64,000 nt of DNA. Origin: Sipunculus nudus (lineage: Eukaryota > Annelida > Sipuncula > Golfingiida > Sipunculidae). The stretch spans positions 8,647,076 to 8,711,075 of the forward strand of contig CM049309.1 in NCBI GenBank assembly GCA_026874595.1. The letters are read 5' to 3'. The notes under the pieces are model-generated. The model made no database searches. It worked only from the letters and a program-made list of their open reading frames with translations, and was not told the DNA's origin. Each line of letters starts with the position of its first letter. The stretch's first letter is position 1. The translations under genes and the position numbers were made by a program. This document shows, piece by piece, positions 13,471-27,982 of this stretch.

Positions 13471-16400
13471 TGTTCATTGATAACCTACTGAAAAATTACA
13501 GCTTGTGCACTTTGTAGTGTAGATCCACTAATATGATTTTTTAATTTTTTTATTTCTATTTTCCTTTATTTTTTGTGTGTGTATGTAAACTTTGTTCTTT
13601 TCTAGGAATCTCACTCCAGATGAATGCCATTAAATATTTTTATGTGAATCCACAAAATTGATAATTAAGCCCATATAATTTACTGAATCAACAGCACTTG
13701 TTTCTTAATACGTTCCCTGGTAACAAAATTTAACAAAAATTAGGTATACATTTTGCCTTTGGTCTGACTGTTTAGATGTCTGTATATGATTCTGTCATTT
13801 ATATTTTTGTGTTCCAGATATCTCACAAAGTTATCTATAGATCACAATGAATTGCTTTAGGAAATGATACCATAAAAGTTTTAGCTGATTGGAGATAATG
13901 ATGCATGTGGAATCATTATTTGTCTATTTGTGCTTCTGTGTAAAAAGTAAGTAACTGCCACTTATGCTAAAAACTAGTGAAGGAATTTAGTACCTTTTGG
14001 GTTGTCTTGACACTTGAGGTTACAAATTGCTTTTTAAATTTGGATGATATATACAAATGAAAGATCAGCATTGGTTGAGAAATGCATCCCTGAGTACTTT
14101 CTGGTTATTGTTTGTACTGGTTCAACTGCTGTTGCTGTGTTTTTTTTTAAACTAAAAACATACTTCAGGATTATAATTGCTTCAGGTCAGTGTTTTAATA
14201 TAGCTTTTTCAGTCTTTGGTCTTTTAAAGTGCAGTTAGTTCAGAGGAAGGACTCTGTCGGGGTTGTATTGTATTGACATTAGCCTTACTCTCCTGCACTG
14301 CCGCACCTTCAGGAAATAGAAATGCTGGTTTTGCTGACATTCAGCATTGCTAATTACCAGATAATCATCTTGCTAAGTGATGCGTTGTAATATCCATGAC
14401 ATCCCTTGAGGATGATTGTCAAACTGCCAGAACCAGACATAATAGCTTGAGGCAAGAATCACTTGCACTGATGACTTCTCTGATGTGAATGCAAACCCAG
14501 CCTTGAAAGTCTTAGAAAATAATTCTTCCTGGAAAAAAACAGAGTCACCTCACCCAGGTTGTAGACTAATAGAATCACAACAGATGCCAGGAAAGGACTA
14601 TTAAATACTGAGGCCGTTTGGGGAGGGAGGACTGTGAAAAGAGCGCGGCCGCTGGCAAGGATACGGAGGTGTAAGCCATGCAGCCTAATACCTGTGTTAT
14701 TAGTGACTGTTTGACCACCTTGGCAGCAGTGGTTGCGTGAGAAGTACCCAGCCCACATGCTGGATCAATAACGGTCAAATCACGGGTTATTTAGGCAGAG
14801 AACACTGCCGGCTGCAGCCATTCTACCCATATCCAGTGTTATCAATGATGTGGTTGGGTTGTCTACACTCAGGTAAGCTACTGCCTCTGGTTGTTGGGTG
14901 TGGAGTATAATTAAATTATTAACACACCCCTTTATGATGCATTGTACTGAGCTAATGGCAGTTTTGTGTCAGGCTGCATCATTTTCTATAACCAGTTGAC
15001 ACTTTTCAAGAGGATTTTCATTAGCAGGTGCATACATACATGCTTACTTATATTTCACCTTTGGAAGCTGTTTCTGATTTATGCATGGGCCACCCATTTC
15101 CTTGTCTAACATGGAATTCTTCAGTGGCTGTTTTATTTCCTATTGTTCCTCAGGAAGCATAGGCCCTGGACCTGTTGTGTATTTGTAATAGAAGAACCTG
15201 CGGTGAAGATTGATGGAGCGTTTGTGGCTACTTCAGCAAGTCATGGTTCTGTCAGGGTTAAGGGTGGGGCTGTGTAGTGCTTTTCAGCAAAAACACTCCA
15301 CCTGTCAAATGACACCATTTGTTACTGAGCCAGTCTAGTTTTGTTATAAGACTCCCTTCTTTCTCCCTCACTATTTCTCTCTGTATATTTATTGTTATTT
15401 TTATTATATCAGTTTTGCTAGCTTTAATAATATTTAATTATGTTTATATTTATTATATTTTTCTCAGTATTCAGTATTTGCAACATGGATATTATTACAC
15501 ATTCAGTATGCAGTGAGAATGAAAATACCACAATCTTATCATGTGTTTAGCTCAGCTGACTAAGTCTCATATGTGCATGCAAGAAATTAGGTCAATTTTG
15601 CGTAATTTGTAGGGCCTGTACATAACATTTATTTTCAAAATGTCAGGAAAGATATTTACCATTTTGATATGGTAACTGGAGAAGCTAGAGAGCCTAGCTT
15701 TTTCCAGCAGGTAATTGTATTTAATTGAGATTCAATTGGACACAAGAAATGAGATCAGCATTTTGTATTTTTTAAGTTACAAGCACATATATATAAAATC
15801 ACAACCTTAAATTTTGTCCAACTTTGGCAATGGCACATTTTTTTGTAAGCATGGTTGATTTAATTTTTACATCATGCAAACATAATTTTATAATCTTTGA
15901 TAATCTGAGATTTGTTGAAAGCATTTGATAAAAAACTCTAGCTATTATTGAAGTTTTTAAAAAGAGAATTACACTGTCAGGCAATCTAGAGATTAGGTGC
16001 CACTGGTTTCTTCTGGAGAGACTGGTCATGCTGTTTACACAACCTGTCATCTGCAGTGATTGAGCCACATGCACGTCTGTGAATTGGATAGGACAAACCT
16101 GATATAATCAGAACACTACTGCCTCCTGCACTACCAGGAAAAAAATGTCCTCTGTAATTACTCCATTATTTCAACAACTATTGCATTCATATTGGATAGA
16201 CAAAATGCCTGCACCAGTCAGATTCAAACCCTCATCTCCTTGTTTATTGATTATTACATTCACAAAAATTATGTTTTCTCATGGTGTGGTCAAAATTAAT
16301 CCAGAAGTCATAGCATTTTACTCTGACCCAGGGAATGATTAACATTTAAACCTACATAAAACTCTGCAATTATCAGTGCTTTACTGTACAAATGAAAAAA

Positions 16401-16886
16401 AATATATTTTCTTAACTTAATAAATTCAAATGCACTAAATTTCAATTTGCTTAAGTAAAAATACATGATTTTCAGTTGCTATCACATTGTCAGGTTCCTG
16501 GAGGTCACCATCTGGACATTTCATCATGAAATTTCAAGAATTTTTCAGTGTCAGTGGAATATATTTGAGTGAAGCTACAGGAATTGACTGCAATAAACAT
16601 ACACTGTAAAACTATGATTCCATATATATGTATGTTACATATATTCAGATGCATATATTATATGTATGTATGCAGTAAGGAAATACACCTCCTTGATTCC
16701 ATTAACAAGTATGCATGCATGTGCTATATGTATGGAGCAAATATGGGGATATTGTTAAGTCCTGATGAAGTTGATCAAGAAGCCATATTTCAGAAGATTA
16801 TGTACATCATCACTGATGCCATCATTGTGGAGTTTCCCCATCAGTCTCAGGGTATATGTGAGTGAACGAAACCTGCCTCATACATA

Positions 16887-16942
<56 letters not shown>

Positions 16943-19055
16943 TATCGATAGCATTACTCCAGGGGAATACATTGTAAGAGATTTTATATACATATGCATA
17001 TGCATTTATGGGATGCCAACTCATCAGTGGGGCTACCCCTGTTTGTCAATATACAGTCAGTTCTACTGAATGGAAACCAAGAAAATTGAAATTTCAAAAT
17101 AATTGAAACAAAATTGAAAATTTCAACATAATTTTTTAAGTCCTAAAACAATGCTCATTTCTTGTGTATAAATTTGCCTCTTATTTAGAGTATAATGTAT
17201 TATCAAATTTTCCCTTGTTTAAATTTGGATTTGTATTAAAACCTGAAATGGTTTGAAAATTGGTCAGTTACCTTTAGCTGTGTGTGAAAAGGTATGCAGT
17301 TTAATTTCTACCTCCAATACCACATGGCATCATTTACCCTAAATGAGATAAATGATGTATGTAGTAGGTAGTGTGGCTGATCCCATAATTAACTTACATA
17401 TAAGGTTGCTCTCAGCTTAACTACAAAATGAACCATTCTGCAAAAGGAAACTTTTTTTATACTGAACAGCAGTTTGTTCTGACTTAAATGCCTTACTTTT
17501 TATAAGTAACATATTTTTAACAAGATGTTTGATATTTCTTAATCCCATCTTTTGATCTTTCTTTAGCCAACAGATGAAGTACATACTTGACATAAAATTT
17601 CCCAAATTTATATGGGGCAGTATTATTATTTTCTATGCTTTAGGGATTTTTCCTTTTTTAAAAAGAAAAATATTCAGATTAATTTGGCATACCAGTTATA
17701 TGACAATTTTGTTATGGTATTTTCTCTTATAATTGTAGCGATCCTGGAAAAAGAGAAAACTTAGAAAAGAAGTTTTTCTTTGTCCATTTTGAGAAAGGTC
17801 AGAAAATTGGATGAAAAAAACTGCTCTTTTCAATGAATTTAACTGCCTGGCAAAAGGGACAGAAATGTGATCCTGTGAAATAACACAAACTAAAAAAGTG
17901 CTCACTAGAGTATATTTGTGTATTATACAAAGGTTAAATAAACTAAATCATTTATATATGTAAGATTTAATTAAATGTATGATTGATATTTCTAATATAA
18001 ACAGATAAACATTATAAAAGAGTAATCACCTGTTTACCTGTACAATGTAAAATATAAAGTAATATTATTTCAGAAGTGTATTATATACGTCTCAATCAGA
18101 ATAAATGTATTTCCTTGAATCTTTTCTTTTCTCAGCATATCGATATATTTTTGGGATCTCCATATTCTGTTTAAGAGAAATAGCACTCTTTTCCATAGTT
18201 TTGCTTGAACTGAAACCTGAAAGATTTTATTTCAAAAAGAAAAAGACAGTTTAAATCAGCACATAAGATGTTTTATTACTTAATGTATGGTTACAGCAGA
18301 AAGAGATTCAAGAAAAAAAGGCACAAGTGTCACAGAAAATATAGAGGTGCTGTTACTATTTGTTAATTATAATCTATAAATGCAGGAAGATCCAGTGGGA
18401 CATCAGTTACTATTTGTGTAACCACTAATGCCAGCTTCATTTGACATTTAGGTTTTTATCCAGTGAGATGGAGATGGTTCTGTATTTTCTTTCATGTTCA
18501 CAATTATAGCTTATTACATTTGCCACTCAGATCATGACCTGAGAAAATTGCTTCCTAATGGCTTCATGTTCTCAGCTGCTGTCTGCCTCCAGGAAATATA
18601 TGTGCTGAAAGAAAAGATAATCACATATATATTTCCAGGTCTCATACTTTGCCAGTGCTCAATTTTGGCTAATGAATTTCCACACAGGCTTCTGCTGATG
18701 CTCAAAACCTAATTATAATCTAATTTATCAGTGAAATGACATGCAAGAAATAATGTGCCCCATTTCTATACCAGAAAATAATATATAATGCTTTCCATTC
18801 CTTTTGCGAATTTTGTAACCATTTAAGATTTTTAAAAATGCTGATTAGGTATTTTGACATCTTAATTTGGTAAAATTATCCCTGATATTTCATCATTTTA
18901 ATACTGCATATTTACTCCCTTGAAATAATTAATAACAATTGACATATGGAAATAATTTATTTATATAATATAGCCACTGTTAAGAGCTCTACACTACACC
19001 TGTAAATAAAATTTATTTTGAATCTTTCTCAGAATTGTTTGACTGTAATTAGTGT
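13471..19055. other. No gene recognised
   Basis: The stretch includes a more GC-rich part (about 14240-15300) without a convincing exon, a truncated family 2 5' end at about 15546-15570, and a (TA)n run. Open frames here are short and lack recognisable motifs. Confidence 0.5.
16892..16939. repeat. (TA)n microsatellite
   Basis: About 24 uninterrupted TA dinucleotides. Confidence 0.97.
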
Positions 19056-19059
19056 ATAC

Positions 19060-19490
19060 TCTTTGTATGTTGTCCTGCTGCTCATGCACCTGACAACTGT
19101 GGTCAACTGTTAGCTGGGCACTCAAACATAATTTGACAGTCATATAACTACCTAAGAGTTCTCCTCTTGGCCCTAATATCAGGTCACTGGGACCTCTTTC
19201 TTTGTGAGGCTTAGCATAATATCACCAAGTAGTAGCTACTCATACATACCCTTTGTTGCCAGTGGTCATTAAATTCTTCACGTTTGATATGCATCACCTC
19301 ACCTTATTTTGCAGTCAGACATTGGTGTTCATGATCTCCTACAAATGCTAAAAATTAGGTCACTGGGACCTGTTTCTTTGTGATACTTGACAAAACATCA
19401 TTTTCATCTTAATTAGACATACCATTTGCCTGTGGTGCTTAAATTATCACACTTGATATGCATTAGCTTCACTTCCGAAGACCTACTTAC
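19060..19490 (+). repeat. Diverged tandem duplication, about 180-bp unit
   Basis: AATATCAGGTCACTGGGACCT (about 19170) recurs as AAATTAGGTCACTGGGACCT (about 19350). CTTGATATGCATTAGCTTCA matches TTTGATATGCATCACCTCA one unit earlier. The style resembles a decayed family 2 array. Confidence 0.6.
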
Positions 19491-22400
19491 TCTCTAATAA
19501 CCTAGATGATGACATTTTGCAGCAAAAAAATAATGGCCATTAGAGTAGTCTGTGGCTGGTTTGTAATTGGATTATCGTGCGGTTTTAATATTTAAAGTTT
19601 TTCTAGTCACAGACAGATAAATCTCTTATTAGTGCAGAGGTAAAGAATGAAGTTTTATTGATCACTCATATCAAAACTATACACCATGGTTTGCAGATAT
19701 TATTTTATATTTTTGTAATAATCTCATGAAATTCGCAATATTTGCAATCATAATTCATCGTTAATATTAATAATATATCCTTTCTTGCTGACATTGGAAC
19801 ATTTAATTACAAGGTTTTGCAGGTAAAAAAATTCCTTTTGATATATCCTGACATTTGAGGTTGGCCAGTGCATCAGAATTCTATAGGTGTGTGTGAACAG
19901 AAGTCTGGCCTGCTATTACCTGGAGAGGCTAGACATTTCTTATTTGTCTATAATTATGGATGTTATCTCATTTCGGGCAGAATTAGGTTTGATCTCTTTA
20001 AAAGAACAACTACTTATATTCTTACTTTCTGCATCTTCCACAAGATTTGTTTACCAAAGGCAAACCAGTGAATCATTTCAGGTGTGTATAGTTGATGAAC
20101 AAAGTTATTCTTTCAATATCGTTCAGGAAATAAAAATAACATAGAATTTTGCCAGAATGAAATTGAATGGTGTGAAATTCTGTTTTGACAAGGAAAGTCA
20201 TTATGCCATTCCCCACTGTTCTTTCTGGGTAAAGCTTCATGGCAGCTTTTTCACAAAATATACAGCAGACTTCAATAAAATAAATCAAAGGTCAATAAAA
20301 TATTTTAGAATAAACAAGGATTGCTTGAAAATTCAGAACTCTTGGTGCTGGCCAGGTAATTTTTCTCTATACTAAATCAAAAACTTTAGAACTGCCTAAG
20401 TAGAAAAAGTCATAAAATGTCCAAAATACCTCAATGAAAAAAAAAGAGAAATTTAAATGGTCTAGAATAATATGGTCATCATATATCAAAAGTGTCTTCT
20501 AATAAACAAGCAAATAACCATATAGTCAGTGTCTAGCAAACACTGTCACTTGGGTTAAATTGTTCCTGCCAAGTTTATTACACCTACGACGGATGATTCA
20601 ACAAGAAACAATTGCCACATGATACATCATGCTGGCAGACAGGGCTCACTCCTGAAATGGCCAGGTTTCCTTCCTGTGTCCCCCAGAGATAAGTATGGGT
20701 GTTGAATAAGGAAATATCAGCAATCAAATTGATCGTCCACTACTAGACACTGCCGTGGCTTATGATACTGGCTGGTCTTCAGAAATCAGTGTAGCTGAGT
20801 TTGATTGCTTATTGACATGTCTGGTGTTTGGTAATATGAAGCCTGGTTGCCCTAACTTAGCATTATCTGCCAGTCCTTGAAGCCCGGGCAGGTTTGGGTA
20901 CTGGTAGTGTAAACTGAGGAAGATGATGGGAGTGGCTGACAGTGCTGCTGACAGTGGGCACTAATGCCAATCAGTAAACTTGAAGGTTATCTTGTTCATT
21001 TTTGCTGCAGGTATTTTTTACTGATACTGTTGTTAGCAGCTGGGTGTGAATGTGTGGGCGTCCTTCACTTATCATTGTCTGTATGTCCACCAGCTATAAA
21101 TAGTCTCATAGACATCATGGGTGATCAGTGAGATATAATAATAATAATAAATAAAGCTGGATTTCACAACTGCCAAATCCTTCCCCCGCTCTTCTGTCAC
21201 ATTTGCATACAATATGTAATTTCATCTTTATTTAACTTTAATGACTACTCTGTCATACTTTTGAATTCAAACAATTTTGGGGGCTCCTACATTTGAACAG
21301 TTGCCACCTCCTTCCTCCATTCCAGAATTCTACATCTGACATGAAATATATTTTCCTTCAGATTGAAATGATCCTAAGAAAATTAAAGGGGAAATTGATT
21401 TTGTAAAGTTTTGATTGTGGTAAAATGAAATGTAAGTTTGATTTTGAAATTAAAAAAATCATTTTTACTGCCACGATATAAGTTTTTGGCAATTAACTGG
21501 CAGTTAATGCTGACAAATGCAGCAAATAATTGAATGATAACCCATCAAAACAAACAAAAAAAACTACAGGGCTAATTAAAAAAGGTCACTTTATGAGATT
21601 CTTAATTCTTTCCCATGGAGGTTAAGTTTTTTTTGGTTAGATTTTAAAAGATCATTCTAGACTTGTAGTGATAATTAAACATACCTATTCAAAGGTGTCT
21701 TATTTTATTAAACTGTGTTTGAAAACCATGTATCTGACACATTTGCTTTGACTTTGCAACTTGTATGCTAAAACCAGAACAGGGTGTACAACAGGATTAT
21801 ATACCATAAACTTTGCTGTTTCGAAGGCTGTTTTGTCATTTTCAAAACAGATTAGTATTGTGCTTTGGAAAACAACAAAGCTGTGTAGGACAAAACAGGC
21901 ATTTTAGACAACGCATTACTCGGTTGGTCTACAACCTTTTACCATTAGGACTGGTAGATATAATGTCCAAATGGACATTGCACGTGTCTTGAGTGCAGAA
22001 CATTTGTGGGAGGCTCTTTAACTATGGATTACGTAAAAAGATGTCAGTAGGTTTTCTGACACTTTTGCCTATACAGAAAGAGAAATATTCAACCACTTGT
22101 TTATTTGTTTCAACTAGAATTTAGCTATATTATGTTGTAAATAATAAAGTCTGATGTGCTGATAAAACCAGGATATTATTTAAATTTATGATTGGCAGCC
22201 TAGTGGTTGAAGCATTAAACTTCAAATTTCATAGGTTCCTAGTTCTATCCCTTCTAGGTTTTCAAAGACAAAATAAGGATATCTGTGCTGTTTCCTGGCT
22301 GTAAATGGCTGTTAGAATATTAATTAAGGTCAGCTTCTAAAAATGATATATCACTTATGATTACTTTACAGCAATTACAAAGGGTGACTTCATTCATATG

Positions 22401-24718
22401 ATTGGAGCACATAAAAAGTAAATAAAAAGACACGATGATTGTTAAAAGTGTGTGGATTACTTTGATGTAATGGGCAGATTTTGTTCCATTGTGGAGGTGT
22501 TCGAGTTGTAAAGTGGCTACATGATCATAATATTTACAATGACGCAATTTCCTCACAAAAAGAATGATGTTACAGATCATGAGGTTTACTGGTGTCTTTT
22601 GACATCCAAAATAAAATGGCCAGCCTTGAGTGTTTTGAGGAACTCTTTGTAATAAATAATAATAAACAGTAGATGATACACCATATCCTGTCAGAATGAA
22701 AGTTATCATAGTGAAATGTTTGCCAGTGACCTTTAAAAATAATGGTTTAATAAGAGTTATGTTCACCATTTCCTACAATATAGCAGATCTGGTACCCCAG
22801 CTGAGGTGCCTGAGTCATGGCGCTCTTTGTCATAATGCGGTTGCATGTTCACCAGTTTTTTCCCCCTGAAGGACATGTTTATCATCTCCGGCTGCGACAT
22901 TTACTGCATGAAATGTCTTCCCAGAGGCCAATTTGAAGAAGGAGCTGGACAAAGGTTCAGATTGTAACCGCTGAATTTGGTGTCATTGGAAAAGGCCAAG
23001 TACTCCGATTCTTTCGACACTTTGACTGGCGTAAGTGAAGATTTGCCGGCAGCTGCCCCGCAGGCGGTTGGCAGGTATCTGTATTACATCAGAGATGGCA
23101 TACACAAGGGTGTTGGTCCTCTGAGCTTTCATGACTGTGTTCTTACAATAGGGACTGCTGTGGCACATTGTGCTGCAATAAATCACATCGAGGGGGAATC
23201 TAACATTTAATGGTGGTCTCCCACTGGACCTGCACAGACAGTTCCTGTGGTGCTCAGCATTATGTGTTTCTGTATATCCTCATGTCTGGAACATCCTGAC
23301 AGAGGTAATTCTGCTCAGGGCTCGGTTAAGCCAATTACGATTATGTCCGCGTCCTGGAGTTCCAGGGACTCTGCCACGCTGGTCTGTCATGCCTCTTCCT
23401 GCAGCTAATGTTGCTGACTAAGCAAATTATAGCACTGCAGTATATATGCTGCCACATTTTTTCTGATATATGAGATTGAACATGGCCTTTTGGAGATACT
23501 GTTGTAGATATGGTATATATTTATGAAGTTACAGACATAGTTTAATGTATAAGCATTCACTTACCTTTATAGAACAGTCCCAAATTATAATTCTGACAAA
23601 ATCTTTGTGATTATCTTTTTATTCTAACTGTGCAGGGATTGATATACTTCATGGTAATTAAATAGTGAACTAATTAAAGCTGAAAAGGTGATTCCATGTG
23701 TTTTCATCATGCTTCCTAGGCATATGATATATGTATTTAACCTTAGCAATATAATGTGAAAAGGGGAAAAGGTTCTTATAAGCCTGAGAATTCTGTTATT
23801 TTTCAAACTTAATAGTAGTTTTGAATTTTGACGAATAAAGTAAGTAGGATGAAAAATACTTTTCATTAACCAATCACATTTACCATGTCTTTTTACAAGC
23901 ATTTTTCCAGTGATACTTATAACTGAATATCCAATTCATAATGCCTGATTTTGTTGCTGGTGTGTTAGAAATCTGCCAGCCAGCACACTTAAGGGACCAT
24001 CATTGTGGTTAACAATTTCATGACATGTACTGTAAGTCCTGTAACTATAGTCAGCTGCAGTCTGCAAATATTTCAAAATCCTAGAAAATTTATCAGTTTT
24101 ACTTTGAACTCAATAGGGGCGGTAAATGCATTTTCATTTGGTTACCTTTGTGTTAATTATATGTACACTGAATATTATAACTTTTGAAATTGCTCAATTT
24201 CCTTATATTAACATTGTACCCATTTTGATACTCGACAAATAAAATATGTGGAGATTTTTGGAATAGATTCTGATTGACTTGGCAAACTCCAGCATCTGCT
24301 GTGGTGTTTATTATTACTGGTTTTAATATGATCCTTTTGATTTCAAGCTCTTGGGAATATCAATATCAGCTGTGCAACGACATCTCACCGGATTCTTGTC
24401 TGTGGAAGCCATCAACCAAAGCCACATGAGGTCTTGTTCTCTGACAAAATTAAATTTAACATAACAGAATCGTTTTAGGCCATCCACTTCAGCCAATGAA
24501 TTTCAACACTTCAGTGAAACCTAATTTCGCACAAATGCTGTTAAGAACTAAAAAAGATTCAGAGTAGATTTAGCTTTTTGGTGAAGTTGAGACATGTGGC
24601 ACAGTAGCATATTTAGAAGTGTCATTTAAAGGAGTTTAATGAAAAATAATAACCAGAAAACAAAATGTAACTGAAATTTGAAGCTTTGCATATTTAGAAT
24701 TTAGAGATTTTTATTTTA
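19491..24718. other. No gene recognised
   Basis: Locally GC-richer patches (20580-21080, 22790-23420) show no supported exon. The longest non-repeat open frame of the window (149 aa, minus strand, 22320-22769) is listed under findings as unproven. A short (ATA)n run is at about 21136. Confidence 0.45.
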
Positions 24719-25504
24719 TTAGCGAACCTGTGAGCTTATGCGATGGCGCAGCGTTGTCCGTCCATCGTCAGCCGTCCGCCGTCCAGGGCTGGCTTTACCC
24801 CGTCCATGGCTGTAAGTCAGAAACCGTCAGAGCTAGCAGCTCCAAGTTACATGTAAAATTTAGTCACATGTGAAACTTGGTGCCCTGGAGCTTTTTATTG
24901 GGTATCTGCATTAATTTAGATTTTATAGAGAAAGCGCTTCAAAACCTTTAAAAATCTTCTTCTCTTAAACTGTCCAGCGAAATTGTCCAATATTTCACAG
25001 AAATGATCCCTGGAACAATCTCTCTCAAGTTTATTCAAATGGTTCCAGTTCGGAGATTTTTGGCAGAGTTACGGGAGGTTGAACTTAGTCATCTGTCCAA
25101 AAAAGCACACTAAAATTAAAATCTCAGAAACGGCTAGAGCTATAATCACCAAATTTTATACCAATGTTTGTCACATATGTCATATCTGCTTTTGTGGTAT
25201 TGGTGGCGCCACCTACACTGATGTGTTTTTTACAAGAGAAAATGTAATTTTAAACTCTTCTTGCTTATACACTGATTTATGATGAAACTGTTAAGCTGAT
25301 TGGTTTAAACTTTACAAAAATTATTCTATGGTAGGGTTCTGCCTGCTTTATAAGAATAGATTGTAGCCAATTGAAAAAGGCTTTCTGTATTTGAAAACAG
25401 ATTTGACAACATGCTGAGTTTCAGCATCCAAGTCAAGAGGTCACTCAGTACAAACAGGTGGGGTCCAGACATCACCATGGCAACTGACCTGGCTGGGGGG
25501 GGGG

Positions 25505-25570
25505 GTGTCTAGACAATGTGTCTAGACGTCTAGACACAGCATCTACACATCTAGACACAATGTTTAGATG
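25505..25570. repeat. Cluster of TCTAGA palindromes after a G run
   Basis: A G run is followed by repeated GTCTAGAC / ATCTAGAC motifs, including TCTAGACGTCTAGA. Confidence 0.7.
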
Positions 25571-25619
25571 CAGAATTCACAGATTATTAGAACTATATCT
25601 TTCAACTGTTTGAAAAAAC

Positions 25620-27263
25620 TTGGTTAGCATTTTAAGCGAATTGGGTTTATCATCAAGTCACATGTGAATTGCTGCGCCCTCATTTTTGGTTGACCTCTGA
25701 CCTTTCCTCCCTGCTCAGCGTCCATTTGTGCATCTGTTTCCACACATAAACCCGCATTTCTCGGGAACCATTTGACCAATCAGGCTAAAAATTTTGCACA
25801 AATGTAGCCCTTTGATAGCTTTATAACATACACTAAAAATAGTGGCACCACCTGCAACCATTAATGCACAGCACCCATCTGTTCATCTGCCTTGGGATAA
25901 TATCATTCATATCTCAGCAGTGATTTGACTTTTCCACCTGAAATTTTGCAGGATTATACATCCTGGACAGCTTTCTTGATTTTATGACAGGTGGCACCAC
26001 CTACATTCATGTTTACTCTGCAGACATCCAAGCTCTTATCTTGGAAACAGTTTGACCGATTGGGCCAAAATTTTGCATGTGTATAGATCTTACATAACTC
26101 TTCATCATTGGCAAAACTGGTGGCGCCACCTGCAACCGTTAATGCACAGCACACATCTGTTCATCTGTCTTGGGATAATATCACTCATATCTCAGCAGTT
26201 TTTTTTTAAATTATTCACCTGAAATTTTACAGGTTTAAACATCCTGGACAGCTTTCTCGATTTTATGACAGGTGGCACCACCTACATTCATGTTTACTCT
26301 GCAGACATCCAAGTTCATATCTCGGGAAGCGTTTGACGGATTAGGCCAAAATTTTGCATGTGTATAGATCTTGCATAGCTCTTCATCATTTGCAAAACTA
26401 GTGGCACCACCTGCAACCATTAATGCACAGCACCCATCTGTTAATCTGCCTTGGGATAATATCACTCATATCTCAGCAGTGGTTTGACTTTTCCACCTGA
26501 AATTTTGCAGGTATACATCCTGGACAGCTTTCTTGATTTTATGACAGGTGGCACCACCTACATTCACGTTTACTCTGCAGACATCCAAGCTCATATCTCG
26601 GGAACTGTTTGACTGATTGGGCCAAAATTTTGCATGTGTATAGATCTCACATAGCTCTTCATCATAGGCAAAACTGGTTGCATCACCTGCAACCCCTTAT
26701 GCACAGCGTCCATCTGGTCATCTGCCTTGGGATAAAATCACTCATATCTCAGCAATGGTTTGACTTATCCACCTGAAATTTTCCAGGTTTATACATCCTG
26801 GACAGCTTTCTCAATTTTATGACAGGTGGCACCACCTGCATTCATGTTTACTCTGCAGACATCCAAGCCCATATCTCGGGGACCATTTGACCAATTGGAC
26901 CAAAATTTTGCATGTGTATAAATCTCGCATAGCTCTTCATCATAGGCAAAACTGGTGGCGCCACCTGTAACCACTTATGAACACCGTACATCTGTTCATC
27001 TGCCTTGGGATAAAATCACTCATATCTCAGCAGTGGTTTGACTTATCCGCCTGAAATTTTGCAGGATTATACATTCTGGACAATTTTCTTGATTTTATAA
27101 CAGGTGGCACCACCTACATTCACGCTTACGCTGCAGACATCCATGCTTATATGCAACACACTTCACTCTATTCCCCTTGCCACTTAATCCATGCCTCAGT
27201 TCACCCATCCCACTCTGATTTCTGCGGATACACATAGTCGCTTGTCGACTACCCATATTCTAG
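25620..27263 (+). mobile_element. Family 3 element, copy C, 5'-truncated
   Basis: It shares the units ending GGTGGCGCCACCTGCAACC and CAGGTGGCACCACCTACATT with the family 3 copies at 43.7 and 58.6 kb, and the same 3' end GCGGATACACATAGTCG...CTAG. The 5' terminus TCCGCCAAAAC is missing. Confidence 0.7.
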
Positions 27264-27955
27264 TTTTAAAATGTCCTAGTCTGAAACTTGCAGGTCTGAA
27301 ATGTCCATTTTGCTGAAATCATAATGACTAAGGTAGATATGCAGGACTTAAAAGGATCAATATTAAATTTTAAAAATAAACCTCGATTCATACTCCTAAA
27401 CTTTGCACAGGTTCGCATTAGGCCTGTAGGCCTTGTTTTTTTTTTAATTTAGTGTTCTCATATGATTTATGAGTTTTTGTCCCAGGACCAAAAAGTTTTG
27501 CTAATGGGATTTTTCTTTTAAAATGTGTATATTAAAATGCACCTACTAATAAATGCTGCCTGTTTGGTGAATGTTTTAAATTACAGAGAGAAGGCTTCAG
27601 AGCAAATTAATCAGCCCTCTGCATGCCAATGTCAGTATTGATATTTGTTTCAGTTGTGGAAATTAAATGAAAATCAATTTAATTTTTAATTTTCAAAGTC
27701 AAATCTGCTAAACTGCAGGATTGTTGTGAAAACCCCAACTTTTAAGTAAGTTAGTTTTTTTTTCAAATTTGACACAGAAAGTATTTGAGGAGTTTAAAAA
27801 TTGGTGACTTTGACCTTGAACCTCGTCCCACAGGTTTTAAAAAGGTGGTGTGATGATTTATCTTACAATACTTCTGCATCTCTGATCCAAGAAATGTCTA
27901 GATTTATTATCTTATTCAGTTTTGATAAAAGAAAGTATGTGTAATATCCCCCAGG

Positions 27956-27982
27956 CCCCCCCCCCCCCCCCCCCCCCCCCCC
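27956..27982. repeat. Poly(C), 27 bases
   Basis: Uninterrupted C run followed by GCATGC. Confidence 0.95.

Larger units (their letters stand above)
24719..27435 (+). mobile_element. Family 1 element, copy B, carrying a nested family 3 element
   Basis: The 5' end TTAGCGAACCTGTGAGC and 3' end GCACAGGTTCGCATTAGGCC match copy A, with hairpin AGGCC-TGTA-GGCCT. The sequence from about 25620 to 27263 is family 3 (compare 43699-45153) and ends TATTCTAG. Family 1 sequence resumes after it. The GTCCGTC stretch is at about 24756-24785. Confidence 0.7.

Noticed and set aside
22977-23210. 77-codon open frame in a GC-richer patch, considered as an ectodomain exon
   Set aside because: No recognised domain, no Cys or FN3/Ig pattern, and no clear flanking splice sites.
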